From positions 1-64,000 of the forward strand of contig SVKU01000008.1 in assembly GCA_015068245.1 (NCBI GenBank): a stretch of 64,000 nt of DNA, in the 5' to 3' direction. Positions 61,582 to 64,000 of the stretch are shown here, in pieces. The notes beneath the pieces are model-generated. The model was not told the DNA's origin. It saw nothing but the letters and a program-made list of their open reading frames with translations, and ran no database searches. The position numbers and the translations under genes are program-made. The stretch comes from Oscillospiraceae bacterium (GTDB lineage Bacteria > Bacillota > Clostridia > Oscillospirales > Oscillospiraceae). The first letter of the stretch is position 1. Every line of letters begins with the position of its first letter.

Positions 61582-61956
61582 ATGGCAGTAAACATTGAAT
61601 ATCTTTGGAAAGACCGTCGCCGCCGTATGGGCATGCCTCTGAGCTTCACCAAATATGCTCTGAGCGATGACCGCATTTTCCTTGAAAAGGGTCTTCTTAA
61701 CATGAATGAAGAAGAAGTCCAGCTTTACCGTGTGCGGGACATAAGCCTGTCCATAACCCTGTGGCAGCGAATTTTCGGCATGGGCACCATTACCATCCAG
61801 TCCAACGACAAGACCCACCCCACGCTGGAGATCAAAAACGTCCTCCATCCCCGGGAGGTCAAGGAAATGATCCACGACCAGGTCGAAACCGTCCGCAAGG
61901 AACGCAATGTCGGTGTGAGCGAGCTTCTCAACGACGATATGGATCTTGACCTGTAA
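61582..61956 (+). CDS. Bacterial PH-domain protein
   Basis: 124 residues from the ATG at 61582 (GGGAG nine bases upstream). Residues 10-105 follow the bPH_2 (YdbS/YdbT-like) pattern: KDRRRRMGMPLSFTKYALSDDRIFLEKGLLN, QLYRVRDISLSITLWQRIFGMGTITIQSND and EIKNVLHPREVKEMI. Unlike most relatives it has no membrane helices, so it is a soluble stand-alone domain. The C-terminus is acidic (NDDMDLDL). Function unknown; these domains are thought to bind lipids or partner proteins at the membrane. Confidence 0.8.
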   Translation: MAVNIEYLWKDRRRRMGMPLSFTKYALSDDRIFLEKGLLNMNEEEVQLYRVRDISLSITLWQRIFGMGTITIQSNDKTHPTLEIKNVLHPREVKEMIHDQVETVRKERNVGVSELLNDDMDLDL

Positions 61957-61969
61957 TATTCTCTGAATA

Positions 61970-62400
61970 ATGCATTGGTTTGCAAACCGGGGCTATAAGT
62001 CATTAATGTTTTAACGCCCCTACGGCTCCCCCTCTGGGGGAGCTGGCAAAAACGAAGTTTTTGACTGAGAGGGCGATTGTGTCACCCGGGTCAGCAAAGC
62101 TGACCCTCAGCCGTGACCCTACGGCGTAATACGTTGCGTCATGCGTGATTGGCGGCGGGAGCAGAAGTCCAAGGTTCGGCATTGCCGAATCCTAACGAAG
62201 TTCGCTTTGCGAACTTTACCCGCCCCTACGGGGTAATATGTTGCGTTGTGCGTTGTAGGGGCCGGCGTCCCCGACGGCCCTAAGCGGAACGACGAGGACG
62301 TCGTTCCCTACGGTGTTATGGGGTAGTCGGTGCGTGATTGGCGGGCGGATAATATCCGCCCCTACGGAGTGGTACGTTGCGTTGTACGTAATTGGCGGGA
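61970..62400. repeat. Palindrome array between convergent genes
   Basis: The GGCTCCCCCTCTGGGGGAGC...TTTTTGACTGAGAGGG element (62024-62074), GGTCAGCAAAGCTGACC, a shortened copy of the GGTTCGGCATTGCCGAATCC and GAAGTTCGCTTTGCGAACTT pair, a GGAACGACGAGGACGTCGTTCC block and GGGCGGATAATATCCGCCC, joined by CGTTGCGTTGTGCG linkers. No gene is seen. Confidence 0.85.
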
Positions 62401-62426
62401 GGCAGCGTTTTGTGAACATGTAAAAA

Positions 62427-62460
62427 TCAAAACCTCCATCAATTCATGATGGAGGCTTTG
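62427..62460 (-). terminator. Terminator of the perR-rubredoxin operon
   Basis: On the minus strand GCCTCCATCA pairs with TGATGGAGGT-like sequence around a short loop and is followed by TTTGATTTTT, four bases after the stop at 62464. Confidence 0.7.
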
Positions 62461-62463
62461 GTT

Positions 62464-62589
62464 TTACTTTTCTTCCTCTTCCTTGACTTCAACGAAGTTC
62501 TGGGAAGGGACACCGCAAAGCGGGCATTTCTCGGGGGGATTTTCGCCCTCTTCAACATAGCCGCAAATAATGCACTTGTATTTTTTCAT
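62464..62589 (-). CDS. Rubredoxin-like mini-protein
   Basis: 41 residues from the ATG at 62589 (AGGAG eight bases upstream). Two knuckles CIIC (C6, C9) and CPLC (C22, C25) give the rubredoxin iron site; the sequence [24 protein letters not shown] matches the C-terminal domain of rubrerythrin more than full rubredoxins, which are about 52 residues. It should carry one iron and pass single electrons, likely in peroxide or superoxide reduction. It follows perR with a 1-base gap, so it is part of the peroxide response. Confidence 0.85.
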   Translation of the reverse strand: MKKYKCIICGYVEEGENPPEKCPLCGVPSQNFVEVKEEEEK

Positions 62590-62590
62590 C

Positions 62591-62983
62591 TCATTTTCTC
62601 CTTTCCTCCGCACAGGCAGCACACAGGCCACGGAACACCAGATTATGCTGAGTAACACGGCAATTAAGCTCCTTTTCAACATCTGCGTCCATTTTGCTGA
62701 CATCGAAACCGGTTTCGATATCATCTACCCGTCCGCACCCATCGCAGATAAAATGAGGATGAGGCTCCAGCTTGCCGTCAAATCTTTCGTGACCGTTTAC
62801 CACACCAACGGATACAACCTCACCCAAATCCTTGAACAGGGATATATTACGATAAACCGTACCCAAACTCAAGTCCGGAAACATGGGTTTCAGCTCGTTA
62901 TAAACCGTTTCCGCAGCAGGATGACTTTTACTGCTGTAAATAGCCTGCAGTATAGCTTCTCTTTTTCTGCTGTATTTTCTCAT
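62591..62983 (-). CDS. perR: Fur-family peroxide regulator PerR
   Basis: 130 residues from the ATG at 62983 (AAGGTG upstream). Winged-helix ([12 protein letters not shown]...[13 protein letters not shown]), structural zinc cysteines C80-x2-C83 and C121-x2-C124, and regulatory-site histidines H21, H65, H75 and H77 placed as in PerR. Iron at that site reacts with peroxide and releases DNA. Co-transcription with a rubredoxin-like protein supports PerR rather than Fur or Zur, though the families overlap. A promoter with an A/T-rich Per-box-like stretch lies at 63017-63045. Confidence 0.85.
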   Translation of the reverse strand: MRKYSRKREAILQAIYSSKSHPAAETVYNELKPMFPDLSLGTVYRNISLFKDLGEVVSVGVVNGHERFDGKLEPHPHFICDGCGRVDDIETGFDVSKMDADVEKELNCRVTQHNLVFRGLCAACAEERRK

Positions 62984-63016
62984 CCTCTCACCTTCTTTGC
63001 AATAATGAATACTATT

Positions 63017-63045
63017 ATTATATTTTGCTCTGCCCTGTTTGTAAA
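63017..63045 (-). promoter_or_regulatory. Promoter of perR with possible Per box
   Basis: On the minus strand TTTACA (63040-63045), 17-bp spacer, TATAAT (63017-63022). The stretch ATATAATAATAGTAT at the -10 matches one half of the Per box TTATAATNATTATAA well and the other poorly, so autoregulation is possible but unproven. Confidence 0.55.
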
Positions 63046-63158
63046 GCAAAACGAGCAAATTTCCGATATTTTTTGTTTTCCCGGGAACAATCCCCCTGTC
63101 TTTTCGTCAATAATACAATGATGACACCAAATATCCAACATTTTCCCGGCAAAGGATA

Positions 63159-64000
63159 GTGATAAAAATTAAAATCAAAGAGTTTTTCAAACGCCACAAA
63201 GCCCCTGTTGGTCTGCGGACACTGAAAACCGCAGCCGCAGTCATTATTGCCATGACGGTAGTCAACGCATACGGAGCCACTGCTTCAAGGCTCACCTTTG
63301 CAATGCTGGGAGCCATGACTGCCATGGAGCCAACTTTCAGAGAATCGGTTGAGTCCTGCCTGACCCAGATAATCGGTATGCTGTTCGGTGCTTTGGCAGG
63401 TGTGCTGCTTATGGCACTTCCCGTGGAACCAGTAGCTGTTGCGGGCATCAGCATTGTTTTGGTCATAACCACATATAACCTTATGCACATACGATTTTCG
63501 CCGACTTTGCCCTGCCTGTTTATTGTAACGCTTTGTACGACCCCGGATATCCAGCCAATTTCCTACGCTGTGGGCAGGTTTTGGGATACTGCCATCGGTC
63601 TTGGTGTCGGCATGGCCATAAACACACTCATCTTCCCCTACGACAACCGCCGTATTATCCGCCGCATTATCCGCAGTCTTGACAAGGAACTTATCCTGTT
63701 TGTTGAAAACCTGTTTGACGGCGACGATATACTGCCCGACACCGAAAAAATGCTGAAGATGACCGGCGACATGGCTCACCACCTTTCCATTTTCTCCAAC
63801 CAGTGGCTGCTTCTTCATCTGCGCAAACGACGCAGAGAATATGACTCTTTTGTTATTTGCGCCGAAAAAGCAAGGCTTCTGATCGCTCATATGGAAGTTC
63901 TGTGCCGCATGGGGATCCCGGGGCGATTGGACGAGGAAAACCGTAGCCGGCTGGAGTTTTGCGGTGCCAACATCAAAGACAATCGCACCATCGACACTGC
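63159..64000 (+). CDS. Aromatic acid exporter/FUSC-like membrane protein, 3' truncated
   Basis: The frame is open from the GTG at 63159 to the window end (280 codons seen). AAAGGA lies upstream but close (2 bases), so the exact start is uncertain. The N-terminal half has about six membrane segments (LRTLKTAAAVIIAMTVVNAY; LTFAMLGAMTAMEPTFRESV; IIGMLFGALAGVLLMAL; AVAGISIVLVITTYNLM; CLFIVTLCTT; DTAIGLGVGMAINTLIFP), followed by a cytoplasmic helical part after NRRIIRRIIRSLDKEL. This is the ArAE/FUSC layout, with the motif PTFRES typical of the Gram-positive members. Probably an exporter or wall-associated channel; substrate unknown. Confidence 0.8.
   Translation, partial: MIKIKIKEFFKRHKAPVGLRTLKTAAAVIIAMTVVNAYGATASRLTFAMLGAMTAMEPTFRESVESCLTQIIGMLFGALAGVLLMALPVEPVAVAGISIVLVITTYNLMHIRFSPTLPCLFIVTLCTTPDIQPISYAVGRFWDTAIGLGVGMAINTLIFPYDNRRIIRRIIRSLDKELILFVENLFDGDDILPDTEKMLKMTGDMAHHLSIFSNQWLLLHLRKRRREYDSFVICAEKARLLIAHMEVLCRMGIPGRLDEENRSRLEFCGANIKDNRTIDT

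Overview
The window looks like a chromosomal segment of a spore-forming gut-type Clostridia (Firmicutes), most like the Oscillospiraceae/Ruminococcaceae. The grounds are a complete spoIIAA-spoIIAB-sigF operon, a T-box leader on valS, strong AGGAGG-type ribosome sites with many GTG/TTG starts, lipoprotein signal peptides with short Gram-positive lipoboxes, and TTGACA-N17-TATAAT promoters. No rRNA, CRISPR array, transposase or integrase was seen; one tRNA gene (Ala, anticodon CGC) is present. This assignment is inference from gene content; no database was searched.

Layout. 1-10.7 kb: a 5'-truncated Old-Yellow-Enzyme (OYE)-type oxidoreductase, an orphan family-1 solute-binding lipoprotein, a tandem-OB SSB, a 189-bp tandem repeat, then a minus-strand operon of two DapB-like dehydrogenases and a tandem PhzA/B-like protein, divergent from a second complete OYE-type enzyme. 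11-18 kb: two metallo-beta-lactamase-fold hydrolases, an SLH surface protein and a stand-alone adenylate-forming enzyme, each separated by arrays of palindromic repeats. 18.7-24 kb: small genes, tRNA-Ala, a CDP-alcohol phosphatidyltransferase, a phage-type replication protein relic, an S51 peptidase coupled to a mini-lipoprotein, an orphan MazF and two unknowns. 24-36 kb is housekeeping: spoIIA operon, folC, valS with its T-box, tmk, a rhodanese, fakA with its Asp23 partner, and rpoN. 35.5-39 kb: a TAXI-type TRAP transporter. 39-47 kb: a heterodimeric ABC exporter, a YtvI-like permease, an SLH-VanW protein and a third OYE-type enzyme. 47.9-53.4 kb: a complete Opp/Dpp-type peptide importer. 53.8-61.4 kb: a MacAB-like system with two ATPases, one large FtsX-type permease and three different HlyD-type adaptors. 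61.5-64 kb: a PH-domain protein, a perR-rubredoxin pair and the start of an aromatic-acid-exporter-like gene cut by the window end.

How the genes may work together. The three OYE-type enzymes, the two DapB-like dehydrogenases, the PhzA/B-like (SnoaL-fold) protein and the two MBL hydrolases suggest anaerobic reductive metabolism of small unsaturated or cyclic substrates, fed by several importers (SBP1, TAXI-TRAP, Opp). The substrate cannot be read from the sequence. The three OYE paralogues all carry Pro/Gly/Met-rich expansions in the same loop in front of the active site, and the first has lost the canonical catalytic segment.

Nearly every long intergenic gap is filled by mosaics of short perfect palindromes capped by TAGGG/CCCTA and joined by a recurring linker (CGTTGCGTTGTGCG-like). 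These make up roughly 4-5 kb of the window and are its most striking non-coding signal.
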